A stretch of DNA of 54,733 nucleotides from an uncultured Lachnospiraceae bacterium (GCA_910584205.1 CAJUAA010000029.1:1-54733); one strand, 5' to 3'; numbered from the stretch's first letter, positions 17,194 through 25,791 are shown. The notes: generated by a model not told the origin, from the letters alone. Program-made: numbers and translations.

Positions 17194-17886
17194 TCAGCCG
17201 ACAGGGCCGTAGAGAGCGGCCAGCGCGTCCGCATCCATGTTAAGCTCCGTATCGCCGTCCTGTACGCGGGCGAGAACCGGAAGGCCGGTTCTGTGTTCGC
17301 ACATGCGCACATTGTCCTCTTCCATTACGTTTCCCGGATGGAAATGATTAAAAATGATTCCTTTGACGGAAATATTCCGGGTGTGCATGTATTCCGCGGT
17401 CAGGACCACGCTGTTGATCGTTCCGAGGCCTGCGTCCGCCACGAGCAGACAGGAAAGACGCAGCTGCCGGATCACATCCTCCAGCCAGAGTTCTCCTTCA
17501 TCAAAGCAGACAGGGCAGAGAATCCCTCCGCTTCCTTCCATAGTGACAAAATCATACTGAGCGCAGAGCTGTCTGAAACCCTGCTCCACCACGTCCATCC
17601 GCACCGGATTTCCCTCCAGACGGGAGGCGAGATGGGGAGAGACGGCGGTTTCGTAGATATAAGGGCACATGGTATCCAGAGGCTGGCGGATGCCGGCGGC
17701 TTCCCTGACATACCATGCGTCTCCGGGAATCAGGCTTCCGTCGGTACGCCGGCTGTTGCCGCTCATGGCGGCCTTATAGTAGGCGGCGTTTCTGCCGCTT
17801 TCTGCCAGTTTTTTTACAATGAGTCCGGCGACGAACGTCTTCCCTACGTCGGTGCCGGTCCCTGTGAGAAACAATGCTTCAGCCAT
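17194..17886 (-). CDS. bioD: ATP-dependent dethiobiotin synthetase
   Basis: A 230-residue BioD, closing the ureido ring of dethiobiotin from DAPA, CO2 and ATP. The P-loop FLTGTGTDVGKTFVAG is at the N-terminus, MEGSGGILCP is the second nucleotide/substrate loop, and the family's LLVADAGLGTIN segment is intact. Its start lies inside the end of bioB (8-bp overlap), showing translational coupling. The product goes directly to BioB. Confidence 0.95.
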   Translation of the reverse strand: MAEALFLTGTGTDVGKTFVAGLIVKKLAESGRNAAYYKAAMSGNSRRTDGSLIPGDAWYVREAAGIRQPLDTMCPYIYETAVSPHLASRLEGNPVRMDVVEQGFRQLCAQYDFVTMEGSGGILCPVCFDEGELWLEDVIRQLRLSCLLVADAGLGTINSVVLTAEYMHTRNISVKGIIFNHFHPGNVMEEDNVRMCEHRTGLPVLARVQDGDTELNMDADALAALYGPVG

Positions 17887-18853
17887 GGTACAGTCTCACC
17901 TCGAATCCCAGTTCCCGGATCAGTTCCCGGTCGGTTTTTACCGTGATGCCGGCGGTGGTTAGCATATCGCCGGAGATGGCGGCATTGGCGCCGCTTTGAA
18001 AGCAGGCCCGCCCCTGGTCGCCCATCAGCCCTCTGCCTCCTGCCAGGCGTATGGAGGCGTCCGGAATCAGAAAACGGAAGATGGCCGCGCACCGGCAGGC
18101 CTCTTCGTTGGTCAGGGGCCGGTTGTGCTCGTAAGGCGTGCCGGGGATGGGGTTCAGCAGGTTCATGGGGATGGACTTTACGCCCAGTTCCCGGGCAGTC
18201 AGGACCAGATCGATCCGGTCCTCCATGGTCTCTCCCAACCCCAGGATTCCGCCGGAGCAGATAGACAGTCCGGCTCTTTTTGCCGCCTTTAAAGTCTCAA
18301 TCTTTTCGTCATAAGTATGGGTGGTGCACACTTCCGGGAAATACCGTCTGGAAGACTCCAGATTACAGTGTACCCGGGAGACGCCGGCTTCTCTGAGTCT
18401 GCGAAACTGCGCTTCCTTCAGAAGGCCGAAAGACACACAGACCTGGATGGATGTCTCTGCCCGGATGACACGGATGCTTTCGCATGCCTGTTCCACCTCT
18501 TTGTCCGAAAGCTTTCTTCCCGAGGTGACGATGGAGTACCTCAGGACACCCAGGGCGGCGTTGTGTTTCGCGCCCTCCAAAAGCTTCCCGGTATCCAGCA
18601 GAGGATAGGTTTCCGTACAGGATGTATGATAATGGACACTCTGTGCGCAGTACTTGCAGTCCTCGGAGCAGCGGCCGCATTTTCCGTTAATGATCGTGCA
18701 GAGATCAAAACCGTTTCCGCAGATCGTTTTCCGGATCTCGTCGGCTGCCGCGGACAGTTCTTCCAGAGGCGCGTCCGTCAGCAGCAGCGCCTCTTCGCGG
18801 CTGATCTGTCCGCCGTCCAGTATTTTTTGCTTCAGTTGTTCGGTGATGGTCAT
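17879..18853 (-). CDS. bioB: Biotin synthase (radical SAM)
   Basis: A 324-residue radical-SAM enzyme that inserts sulfur into dethiobiotin. The CxxxCxxC cluster motif is in CSEDCKYC near residue 64; the iron-sulfur and substrate-site Cys and Arg residues recur in VHCNLES, GGILGLGET and the C-terminal RLAGGRG. Part of the leftward biotin operon, 40 bp after bioY and overlapping bioD by 8 bp. No bioF, bioC, bioH or bioW gene is nearby, so the organism may import or scavenge an intermediate or carry those genes elsewhere. Confidence 0.96.
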   Translation of the reverse strand: MTITEQLKQKILDGGQISREEALLLTDAPLEELSAAADEIRKTICGNGFDLCTIINGKCGRCSEDCKYCAQSVHYHTSCTETYPLLDTGKLLEGAKHNAALGVLRYSIVTSGRKLSDKEVEQACESIRVIRAETSIQVCVSFGLLKEAQFRRLREAGVSRVHCNLESSRRYFPEVCTTHTYDEKIETLKAAKRAGLSICSGGILGLGETMEDRIDLVLTARELGVKSIPMNLLNPIPGTPYEHNRPLTNEEACRCAAIFRFLIPDASIRLAGGRGLMGDQGRACFQSGANAAISGDMLTTAGITVKTDRELIRELGFEVRLYHG

Positions 18854-18893
18854 GGGGATCCTCCTTTGTGATATCGAATGCGCCGTCTGCCGG

Positions 18894-19445
18894 TTACAGG
18901 GCTTTGATGGCCGGTTTCAGCCGCCCCGCCATTCCCGCCGCCAGAAAGCAGAGGCAGATATCTCCCGGCACGGCCAGCAGGAAACAGTAGAGAAACAGCG
19001 GCCAGAGCCCGATGGGGGCGTCGATTACGAAGTTGCTGATCAGATAGTAATAGGCCATTCCCATGCCGTATACGACGGCAAGACCGGCAAAATTCGCTGC
19101 CAGCGCCCTGCCGAACGTCAGCCGTTCCAGTCCTTCTGTCATCCGCCCGGTGACATAGCTTCCCGCCGCGAAGCCGATGATGTAGCCGAAGCTGGGCTTC
19201 AGCACATACCAGAAGCCTCCGCCCTCCGCGAATACCGGAAGACCGATCAGTCCGAGAACCGCATAGAGCCCGACGCTGAAAGCGCCCAGCTTTCCGCCCA
19301 GCAAAAGCCCCGCCATGGTGGTGAAAAAAAGCTGGAGGGTGAACGGCAGGACCGGCACGGGGATTTTGATAAATGCTCCCACTGCCGTCAGTACGGTGAA
19401 CAGGGCGCAGAGTGTCATTTCTCTGGTGGTGAATGTGTGTTTCAT
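18894..19445 (-). CDS. bioY: Biotin transporter S component BioY
   Basis: A 183-residue, six-helix membrane protein of the BioY family, the substrate-binding S component of ECF biotin transporters (or a stand-alone carrier). Characteristic segments are LPFTLQLFFTTMAGLLLGGK and GLPVFAEGGG, with the GYIIGFAAGSY helix in the middle. First gene of the operon behind a BirA operator, so uptake and synthesis share one biotin-sensing switch. No ECF module genes lie in the window. Confidence 0.95.
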   Translation of the reverse strand: MKHTFTTREMTLCALFTVLTAVGAFIKIPVPVLPFTLQLFFTTMAGLLLGGKLGAFSVGLYAVLGLIGLPVFAEGGGFWYVLKPSFGYIIGFAAGSYVTGRMTEGLERLTFGRALAANFAGLAVVYGMGMAYYYLISNFVIDAPIGLWPLFLYCFLLAVPGDICLCFLAAGMAGRLKPAIKAL

Positions 19446-19519
19446 ATGTAAAATTTCTCCCTGAAATCTTCACCGACGCAGTACGCGGCGGTGTGGCTGA
19501 GTTGACTTTTCCAGCAGTT

Positions 19520-19572
19520 ATGGTAACAGAAAAAAAGTCGGTTGTCAACCAATATATAAAAAAGGTTGACAA
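19520..19572 (-). promoter_or_regulatory. BirA operator and biotin operon promoter
   Basis: A perfect inverted repeat TTGTCAACC (19542-19550), 13-bp AT spacer, GGTTGACAA (19564-19572) matches the BirA operator layout. The minus-strand promoter is -35 TTGACA (19548-19543), 17-nt spacer, -10 TACCAT (19525-19520). The -35 lies inside the proximal half-site, so holo-BirA binding should block RNA polymerase directly. Confidence 0.9.
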
Positions 19573-19687
19573 TCGCTTTTGGAATTTACAGATCAGGATT
19601 TTGGCCTGCCTGCGGTTATAAAAATGGATAAAATAAAAATATCGGCTGATTTTCTCAGAAAAAACATAGAAAAGCTGCATAAAAAGT
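19573..19687. other. AT-rich divergent intergenic region
   Basis: Part of the 347-bp gap between bioY and the phosphoribosyltransferase-like gene. Apart from the operator and the two promoters listed separately I see no gene or structured RNA here. Confidence 0.5.
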
Positions 19688-19716
19688 TTGCTAATTTTCT
19701 TAACATTATGTATAAT
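19688..19716 (+). promoter_or_regulatory. Promoter of the phosphoribosyltransferase-like gene
   Basis: -35 TTGCTA (19688-19693), 17-nt spacer, -10 TATAAT (19711-19716), about 77 bp before the start. Confidence 0.75.
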
Positions 19717-19792
19717 ATCTATAAAAGAAAGCGGATGGAGCGATTCACAGGAACCGGAGAGCTCCAATCACGGGTAAAGGAGGGTTTCCTAT

Positions 19793-20434
19793 ATGGAAAA
19801 ACGTATATTTAAAATTGTATCGCCCATTGACAGCAAAGTGATGCTGAGGGTGATTCCGGGCCATTTTGTGACGTCCCATTCCCATATCAATTATTATGTG
19901 GACCTGACCATGTCTCAGGCGCGTCAGAGTGAAGCGGAGGCGGCCGCAAGGATTCTGGCGAGAAAATATGAGAGCAGCACGGTAGTTGATACGATCATCT
20001 GCCTGAACAGCTGTCAGGTGATCGGCGCCTATCTGGCGCAGGAGCTGACCAAAGGCGGGATCATGAGCCTGAACGCGCACAACACCATCTACATCACCGC
20101 TCCGGAGCAGGATATCAACGGACAGATGATCTTCCGCGATAATTCCAAGCCCATGGTGCAGGGGAAAAATATCCTGATCCTTTCCACGTCCATCACCACC
20201 GGCGTGACGTTGGAGAAGGCGATCCGCAGCGTGGAGTATTACGGCGGAAAGGTGCAGGGCATCGCTTCTATCTTCAGTTTTGTCAGAGAGGCCCACGGAG
20301 TGGAGGTCAACAGTATCTTTAACGCCAACGACATGACCGGATACGCTTCCTTTGATGAGAAGGACTGTCCCATGTGCCGGACCGGCCAGAAGATCGACGC
20401 CATTGTCAATGGATTTGGGTACAGTAAGCTGTAG
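19793..20434 (+). CDS. Phosphoribosyltransferase-fold protein, PyrE-like, with altered PRPP loop
   Basis: A 213-residue protein with the type I PRTase fold, closest by eye to orotate phosphoribosyltransferase-like proteins. The PRPP loop region reads ILILSTSITTGVTL: the TTG-x-T turn is kept but the two acidic residues normally before it are Ser-Thr. A CPMC motif near residue 198 (DCPMCRTG) suggests a metal or redox-active site. AAAGGAGGG precedes the ATG at ideal spacing. It lies upstream of carAB but has its own promoter and terminator. It may be a catalytically reduced, ligand-sensing relative; a working transferase is not excluded. Confidence 0.7.
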   Translation: MEKRIFKIVSPIDSKVMLRVIPGHFVTSHSHINYYVDLTMSQARQSEAEAAARILARKYESSTVVDTIICLNSCQVIGAYLAQELTKGGIMSLNAHNTIYITAPEQDINGQMIFRDNSKPMVQGKNILILSTSITTGVTLEKAIRSVEYYGGKVQGIASIFSFVREAHGVEVNSIFNANDMTGYASFDEKDCPMCRTGQKIDAIVNGFGYSKL

Positions 20435-20480
20435 GGCGCAGGCTGCGGTTTAAATTTTACGGAATTTTATGGAATCTGAA

Positions 20481-20517
20481 AGCAGGGGTTGTCAAGCCCC
20501 TGCTTTTTGTGTATAAT
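20481..20517 (+). promoter_or_regulatory. Terminator with the carAB promoter embedded in it
   Basis: AGCAGGGG (20481-20488) pairs with CCCCTGCT (20497-20504), followed by TTTTT: the terminator of the PRTase-like gene. The loop and right arm also form a promoter, -35 TTGTCA (20489-20494), 17-nt spacer, -10 TATAAT (20512-20517), for carAB. Confidence 0.8.
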
Positions 20518-20659
20518 ATCTGCAATTTGGGCAAAAATTGAGCCATGGGCAGATGGGCGGACAAAAACGGCGTTGCGCGGCGCAAAAGCCGTTCCGCCTG
20601 CCTGGATGCACAGGGCGAAGCCCGTCGGCCTGCGGGCAGGAAAGGATGAAGGTGAGAAG

Positions 20660-21739
20660 ATGAAAGCATTTCTGATTCTGGAAGACGGCCATGTCTTTGC
20701 CGGCAAAAGCATAGGTTCGGCCCGGGAAGCGGTCAGCGAGATTGTATTCAACACGTCCATGACCGGTTATCTGGAAGTCCTGACAGATCCGTCCTATTCG
20801 GGGCAGGCGGTGGCCATGACCTACCCGCTGATCGGGAATTACGGGATCTGTTATGAAGATATGGAGTCGGACCGGCCCTGGGCGGACGGGTTTATCGTTC
20901 GGGAGCTGTCCCGGATGCCGGATAATTTCCGCTCGGAAGATACGATCCGGAATTTCCTTATGAAATATGATATTCCGGGAATCTGCGGGATCGATACCCG
21001 TGCGCTGACCCGAATCCTGCGGGAGTCCGGTACCATGAACGGTATGATTACAACGGATGAACATTACCGGATGGAAGAGGTGCAGCGAAAGCTGAAAGCG
21101 TATGCCACAGCGGACGAAGTGTCCAAAGTGAGCTGCCGTGAAAAGTACGTCCTCCCGGGAGACGGATACCGGGTTGCACTTCTGGATCTGGGAGCAAAAC
21201 GAAACATTGCGCGTTCTTTACATACCCGTGGCTGTGAGGTCACCGTCTATCCTTCCTTTACCCCTGCGGAGGAGATCATCGCGTCTCATCCGGACGGGAT
21301 CATGCTTTCCAACGGACCGGGAGATCCCAAGGCGTGCGGGAAAGTCATTGAAGAAATCCGCAGACTTTATGAAACGAATATTCCGATCTTTGCCATCTGT
21401 CTCGGGCACCAGCTCATGGCCCTTGCCACAGGTGCGGATACGTATCGGTTAAAATACGGCCATCGGGGCGGAAATCATCCGGTGAAGGATCTGGAAACCG
21501 GGCGGGTGTATATTACATCTCAGAATCACGGCTACGCGGTGGATACCAAAAGCCTGGACCCGCAGGTTGCCGTGCCGGCGTTTCAGAATGTCAACGACGG
21601 CACCAATGAAGGTCTTTCCTATACAGGAAAACGTATTTTTACGGTGCAGTTTCATCCGGAGGCATGTCCGGGACCGCAGGATTCCGGATATCTGTTCGAC
21701 CGGTTTATGAAAATGATGGAGGTGAACGGGAATGCCTAA
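20660..21739 (+). CDS. carA: Carbamoyl-phosphate synthase small subunit
   Basis: The 359-residue glutamine amidotransferase subunit supplies ammonia to CarB for carbamoyl phosphate, used in pyrimidine and arginine synthesis. The N-terminal CPSase_sm domain (about 1-130, FNTSMTGYQE-like FNTSMTGYLEV and DTRALTR) precedes a class I GATase domain with nucleophile C247 in FAICLGHQ and the His-Glu pair H332/E334 in FHPEACPG. The frame is open upstream, but ATG 20660 with AAGGTGAG before it gives the family N-terminus MKAFLILEDG. It overlaps carB by 8 bp. I see no PyrR-binding loop or arginine operator in the 140-nt leader. Confidence 0.96.
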   Translation: MKAFLILEDGHVFAGKSIGSAREAVSEIVFNTSMTGYLEVLTDPSYSGQAVAMTYPLIGNYGICYEDMESDRPWADGFIVRELSRMPDNFRSEDTIRNFLMKYDIPGICGIDTRALTRILRESGTMNGMITTDEHYRMEEVQRKLKAYATADEVSKVSCREKYVLPGDGYRVALLDLGAKRNIARSLHTRGCEVTVYPSFTPAEEIIASHPDGIMLSNGPGDPKACGKVIEEIRRLYETNIPIFAICLGHQLMALATGADTYRLKYGHRGGNHPVKDLETGRVYITSQNHGYAVDTKSLDPQVAVPAFQNVNDGTNEGLSYTGKRIFTVQFHPEACPGPQDSGYLFDRFMKMMEVNGNA

Positions 21740-24700
21740 GAATCCGGAGATTAAAAAAGTACTGGTGATCGGCTCGGGGCCGATCGTCATCGGCCAGGCG
21801 GCGGAATTTGATTATGCCGGGACGCAGGCGTGCCGGTCTCTGAAAGAAGAAAGGATCGAGGTCGTTCTCCTGAACTCCAATCCGGCCACCATCATGACCG
21901 ATAAAGATATCGCGGACCGGGTCTATATTGAGCCGCTGACCGTGGAAGTGGTGGAGCAGCTGATCCTGAAAGAAAAGCCGGACAGCGTGCTTCCCACACT
22001 GGGCGGGCAGGCAGGGCTGAACCTTGCCATGGAACTGGACGAGCGGGGCTTTTTTGAGAAGACCGGCGTGCGGCTCATCGGCACCACGTCCGCCACGATC
22101 AGAAAGGCGGAGGACCGGCTGGAATTTAAATCCACCATGGAGAAGATCGGAGAGCCGGTGGCGCCGTCCCTGGTGGTGGAAAGCCTGGAGGAGGGCATTG
22201 CGTTTTCCAGCCGGATCGGCTATCCGGTGGTGCTGCGCCCCGCCTATACGCTGGGAGGAAGCGGCGGCGGCATCGCACATGATCAGGCGGAACTGGAAGA
22301 GATTCTCGCCAACGGGCTTCGCCTGTCCCGGGTGGGACAGGTGCTGGTGGAACGCTGCATCGCCGGCTGGAAAGAGATCGAGTATGAGGTGATGCGGGAC
22401 GGCGCGGGCAATGTGATCACCGTCTGCAACATGGAAAATATCGATCCGGTGGGCGTGCACACCGGGGACAGCATCGTGGTGGCGCCGTCTCAGACGCTGG
22501 GCGATAAGGAATACCAGATGCTCCGCAGTTCGGCGCTGAACATCATCAGCGAGCTGCAGATCACCGGAGGCTGCAACGTACAGTTTGCGCTGCATCCGGA
22601 GAGCTTTGAATACTGCGTGATCGAGGTCAATCCCCGTGTGAGCCGTTCTTCCGCGCTGGCGAGCAAGGCGACAGGCTATCCCATCGCGAGGGTAGCGGCC
22701 AAGATTGCGGTGGGATATACGCTGGATGAGATCAAAAATGCGGTAACCGGACAGACCATGGCCAGCTTTGAACCGATGCTGGACTACTGTGTGGTGAAGA
22801 TGCCGCGCCTGCCCTTTGACAAATTCATCGGCGCCGGAAGGACGCTGACCACCCAGATGAAGGCCACCGGCGAGGTCATGAGTATCAGCGACAGTTTTGA
22901 GGGCGGGCTTATGAAAGCGATCCGTTCTCTGGAGCAGCATGCGGACAGCCTGCTGTCATATGATTTCAGTCATCTGACGAAGGAAGAACTGTACAGGCAG
23001 CTGGAGACGGTGGATGACCGCCGGATCTGGGTGATCGCGGAGGCGCTCCGCAGGGGCATCTCCTATGATGAGATCCACGATATCACAAAGATCGACCGGT
23101 GGTTTATCGACAAACTGTCGATCCTGGTGGAGATGGAGCAGGCGCTGCAAAGCGAAGAACTGACGGTTGAACTTCTGAAGGAGGCGAAACGGATCGAGTT
23201 TCCGGACCGGGTGATCGCCTGGCTGACCGGCAGGACGGAGGATGAAATCAAAAAACTGCGTCTGGAAAACGGCATCACGGCGGCCTATAAGATGGTCGAT
23301 ACCTGCGCGGCGGAATTCGCAGCTGCAACGCCTTATTATTATTCGGTGTTCGGCAGTGAAAATGAGGCGGACGGAAACAGCGGCCGCAGAAAAGTACTGG
23401 TGCTGGGTTCCGGCCCCATCCGGATCGGACAGGGAATCGAATTTGACTTCTGCTCCGTGCACTGTACCTGGGCATTTTCCAGAGAAGGATATGAGACGAT
23501 CATCATCAACAATAATCCGGAGACGGTCAGTACAGATTTTGATATTGCGGACAAACTGTATTTTGAGCCGCTGACGCCGGAGGATGTGGAGAGTATTGTC
23601 AATCTGGAACATCCGGACGGTGCGGTGGTCCAGTTTGGCGGGCAGACAGCCATCAAACTGACCGAGGCGCTGATGAAGATGGGGGTACCGATCCTGGGAA
23701 CCTCTGCGGAAAATGTGGACGCGGCGGAAGATCGTGAACTTTTTGACAATATTCTGGAGACCTGCGGCATCCCCCGGCCCAAAGGAGAGACCGTTTATAC
23801 GGCAGAGGAGGCAAAGGCGGCGGCGCGTCGTCTGGGTTATCCGGTGCTGGTCCGGCCCTCTTATGTGCTGGGCGGACAGGGAATGCAGATTGCGATCCAT
23901 GACCGGGATGTGGAAGAATTTATCGGGATTATCAACCGGATCGCACAGGACCATCCGATCCTGGTGGACAAGTACCTGCAGGGGAAGGAGATCGAGGTGG
24001 ACGCGGTGTGCGACGGAGAAGAGATCCTGATCCCGGGGATCATGGAGCATATCGAACGGGCGGGCATCCATTCCGGAGACAGTATCTCGGTCTATCCGGC
24101 GCAGAGCATCAGCGCCGGCGTAAAGGCGACGATCGAAGAATATACCAGAAGGCTGGCGCGGGCGCTCCATGTGGTGGGCCTGATTAATATCCAGTTTATC
24201 GCGGTAGGGGAGGAAGTCTATGTGATCGAGGTCAATCCCCGTTCCAGCCGGACGGTTCCCTATATCAGCAAAGTGACCGGGATTCCCATCGTACCTATGG
24301 CCACGAAAGTGATCCTGGGACAGAAGATCCGCGAACTGGGATACATGCCGGGGCTTCAGCCGGAAGCAGAATATTTCGCGGTCAAGATGCCGGTGTTTTC
24401 CTTTGAAAAGATCCGGGGCGCGGACATCGGGCTGGGCCCGGAGATGAAATCCACCGGAGAGTGCCTGGGGATCGCGAAAACGTTCCATGAGGCGTTGTAT
24501 AAGGCGTTTCTGGGCGCGGGCATCCGTCTGCCCAGATACCACAACATGATTATGACCGTGCGGGACGAGGACAAGGAAGAGGCGGTGGAGATCGCGAAGC
24601 GCTTTGAAGCGCTGGGATACAACATCTTCGCCACCAAGGGGACGGCCCGCGCCCTGATGGAGGCGGATGTGCAGGTGCGCATGACCCGCAAGATCGAACA

Positions 24701-24929
24701 GGAATCCCCCAATATTCTGGACCTGATTCTGGGCCATCAGATCGATCTGGTCATCGATACCCCTTCCCAGGGCGTGGAGCACAGCCGCGACGGGTTTGTC
24801 ATCCGCAGAAATGCCATTGAGACCGGTGTGAACGTGCTGACCGCCATCGATACTGCAAAGGCGCTGGTGGATTCCCTGGAGGATACGGACCACACGAAAC
24901 TGACGCTGGTGGACATTGCAGAACTGTAG
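21732..24929 (+). CDS. carB: Carbamoyl-phosphate synthase large subunit
   Basis: A full-length 1065-residue CarB with two homologous halves. Each half has a pre-ATP-grasp and ATP-grasp unit: VLVIGSGPIVIGQAAEFDYA then PAYTLGGSGGG in the first, VLVLGSGPIRIGQGIEFDF then PSYVLGGQGM in the second. An oligomerisation linker lies near 405-550, and the C-terminal MGS-like allosteric domain (from about 935, IAKRFEALGYNIFATKGTA) binds UMP/ornithine-type effectors in known enzymes. It overlaps carA by 8 bp, which keeps stoichiometry. Confidence 0.97.
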   Translation: MPKNPEIKKVLVIGSGPIVIGQAAEFDYAGTQACRSLKEERIEVVLLNSNPATIMTDKDIADRVYIEPLTVEVVEQLILKEKPDSVLPTLGGQAGLNLAMELDERGFFEKTGVRLIGTTSATIRKAEDRLEFKSTMEKIGEPVAPSLVVESLEEGIAFSSRIGYPVVLRPAYTLGGSGGGIAHDQAELEEILANGLRLSRVGQVLVERCIAGWKEIEYEVMRDGAGNVITVCNMENIDPVGVHTGDSIVVAPSQTLGDKEYQMLRSSALNIISELQITGGCNVQFALHPESFEYCVIEVNPRVSRSSALASKATGYPIARVAAKIAVGYTLDEIKNAVTGQTMASFEPMLDYCVVKMPRLPFDKFIGAGRTLTTQMKATGEVMSISDSFEGGLMKAIRSLEQHADSLLSYDFSHLTKEELYRQLETVDDRRIWVIAEALRRGISYDEIHDITKIDRWFIDKLSILVEMEQALQSEELTVELLKEAKRIEFPDRVIAWLTGRTEDEIKKLRLENGITAAYKMVDTCAAEFAAATPYYYSVFGSENEADGNSGRRKVLVLGSGPIRIGQGIEFDFCSVHCTWAFSREGYETIIINNNPETVSTDFDIADKLYFEPLTPEDVESIVNLEHPDGAVVQFGGQTAIKLTEALMKMGVPILGTSAENVDAAEDRELFDNILETCGIPRPKGETVYTAEEAKAAARRLGYPVLVRPSYVLGGQGMQIAIHDRDVEEFIGIINRIAQDHPILVDKYLQGKEIEVDAVCDGEEILIPGIMEHIERAGIHSGDSISVYPAQSISAGVKATIEEYTRRLARALHVVGLINIQFIAVGEEVYVIEVNPRSSRTVPYISKVTGIPIVPMATKVILGQKIRELGYMPGLQPEAEYFAVKMPVFSFEKIRGADIGLGPEMKSTGECLGIAKTFHEALYKAFLGAGIRLPRYHNMIMTVRDEDKEEAVEIAKRFEALGYNIFATKGTARALMEADVQVRMTRKIEQESPNILDLILGHQIDLVIDTPSQGVEHSRDGFVIRRNAIETGVNVLTAIDTAKALVDSLEDTDHTKLTLVDIAEL

Positions 24930-25059
24930 AAGACAGAATCGGAATCCGGAGGCCTCCGGATTCCGGAAGTCCCGGGGAGGCCATGGAGCGGCTCCCGCCG
25001 CTTCGAGGCGGCGAAAACAAAGAACAGGTGAAAACGGGTAAAAGAATTCAAAAAAACAG
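24930..25059 (+). other. carB downstream region with two palindromes
   Basis: A 24-bp perfect palindrome (24941-24964, GGAATCCGGAGG and its complement with no loop) follows 11 bp after the carB stop, and a second GC-rich hairpin CGCCGC/GCGGCG lies at 24996-25013. Neither has a U-tract. They may protect or end the carAB mRNA. Nothing else is seen. Confidence 0.4.
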
Positions 25060-25225
25060 TTGACACCGTTTCGGAACTGTGATAGTGTAATAGAGGTTAT
25101 GAAATGAAAGAAGAGTATCCACTCTCACCCTGGCACAAGCGGTGACCCGGGTTTATACAGAAAGATGGTATGCATGGGCATATTATTTTGGCGTATCAGG
25201 TGGATAGTTTTCTATCCACTTTTTT
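25060..25225 (+). promoter_or_regulatory. infC operon promoter and L20-type attenuator leader
   Basis: -35 TTGACA (25060-25065) with a weak -10 TAGTGT (25083-25088) starts a structured leader. Its end is an intrinsic terminator: GTGGATAG (25200-25207) and CTATCCAC (25212-25219) followed by six T. TATCCAC (25116-25122) earlier in the leader can pair with the terminator's left arm and so act as antiterminator. This matches the L20/IF3 autoregulatory leader known before infC-rpmI-rplT in Firmicutes, where ribosomal protein L20 binding favours termination. Confidence 0.8.
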
Positions 25226-25245
25226 ATGTGCGGAGGTGTACAGCT

Positions 25246-25755
25246 ATTAGCGAATTAATGATTAATGAGCAGATCAGGGACCGGGAGATCCGGCTGATCG
25301 GCCGGGATGGAGAGCAGTTAGGTATTATGCCGGCCAGTGAGGCGATGAAGCTGGCGAGGGAGGCAGAGCTTGATCTGGTGAAGATTGCTCCGACTGCGAA
25401 GCCGCCAGTCTGCAAGATCATCGATTACGGTAAATACCGTTATGAGCTGGCAAGAAAAGAAAAGGAAGCCAGAAAGAAGCAGAAAACCATCGAAATCAAA
25501 GAAGTTCGTCTGTCTCCGAATATTGACGACAACGATCTGAATACGAAAGTCAATGCTGCCAGAAAGTTCATCCAGAAGGGTGACAAGGTCAAGGTAACGC
25601 TTCGTTTCCGCGGACGCGAGATGGCGCATGTACAGAGCAGTAAGAAGATCCTTGACGTATTTGCCGAAAAGCTGGCAGATATCGCAGTTGTCGACCGGGC
25701 GCCCAAGATGGAAGGCCGGAGCATGACCATGTTTTTCAGTGAGAAGCGTAATTGA
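25246..25755 (+). CDS. infC: Translation initiation factor IF-3
   Basis: A 169-residue IF-3, which binds the 30S subunit and checks initiator tRNA pairing and start codons. The N-terminal domain begins INEQIRDREIRLIGRDGEQ; the linker is Lys-rich, and the C-terminal domain ends MTMFFSEKR-like. GGAGG (25232-25236) points to an ATT start at 25246, nine bases away, giving (M)SELMINEQ. The first in-frame ATG (25258) is 21 bases from that site. AUU starts are the known basis of IF-3 self-control in other bacteria. First gene of infC-rpmI-rplT. Confidence 0.95.
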   Translation: MSELMINEQIRDREIRLIGRDGEQLGIMPASEAMKLAREAELDLVKIAPTAKPPVCKIIDYGKYRYELARKEKEARKKQKTIEIKEVRLSPNIDDNDLNTKVNAARKFIQKGDKVKVTLRFRGREMAHVQSSKKILDVFAEKLADIAVVDRAPKMEGRSMTMFFSEKRN

Positions 25756-25791
25756 CGCATTATAGAATTTATTCACAGGAGGAATCAACAT

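Noticed and set aside
20518..20659. PyrR-type attenuator in the carA leader
   Set aside because: No PyrR-binding loop and no terminator with competing antiterminator could be found.
22956..24893. 645-codon antisense frame opposite carB
   Set aside because: Shadow of a highly conserved gene; no recognisable domains.
25165..25245. N-terminal extension of IF-3 from an upstream ATG
   Set aside because: The region forms the leader terminator and the extension has no similarity to IF-3.
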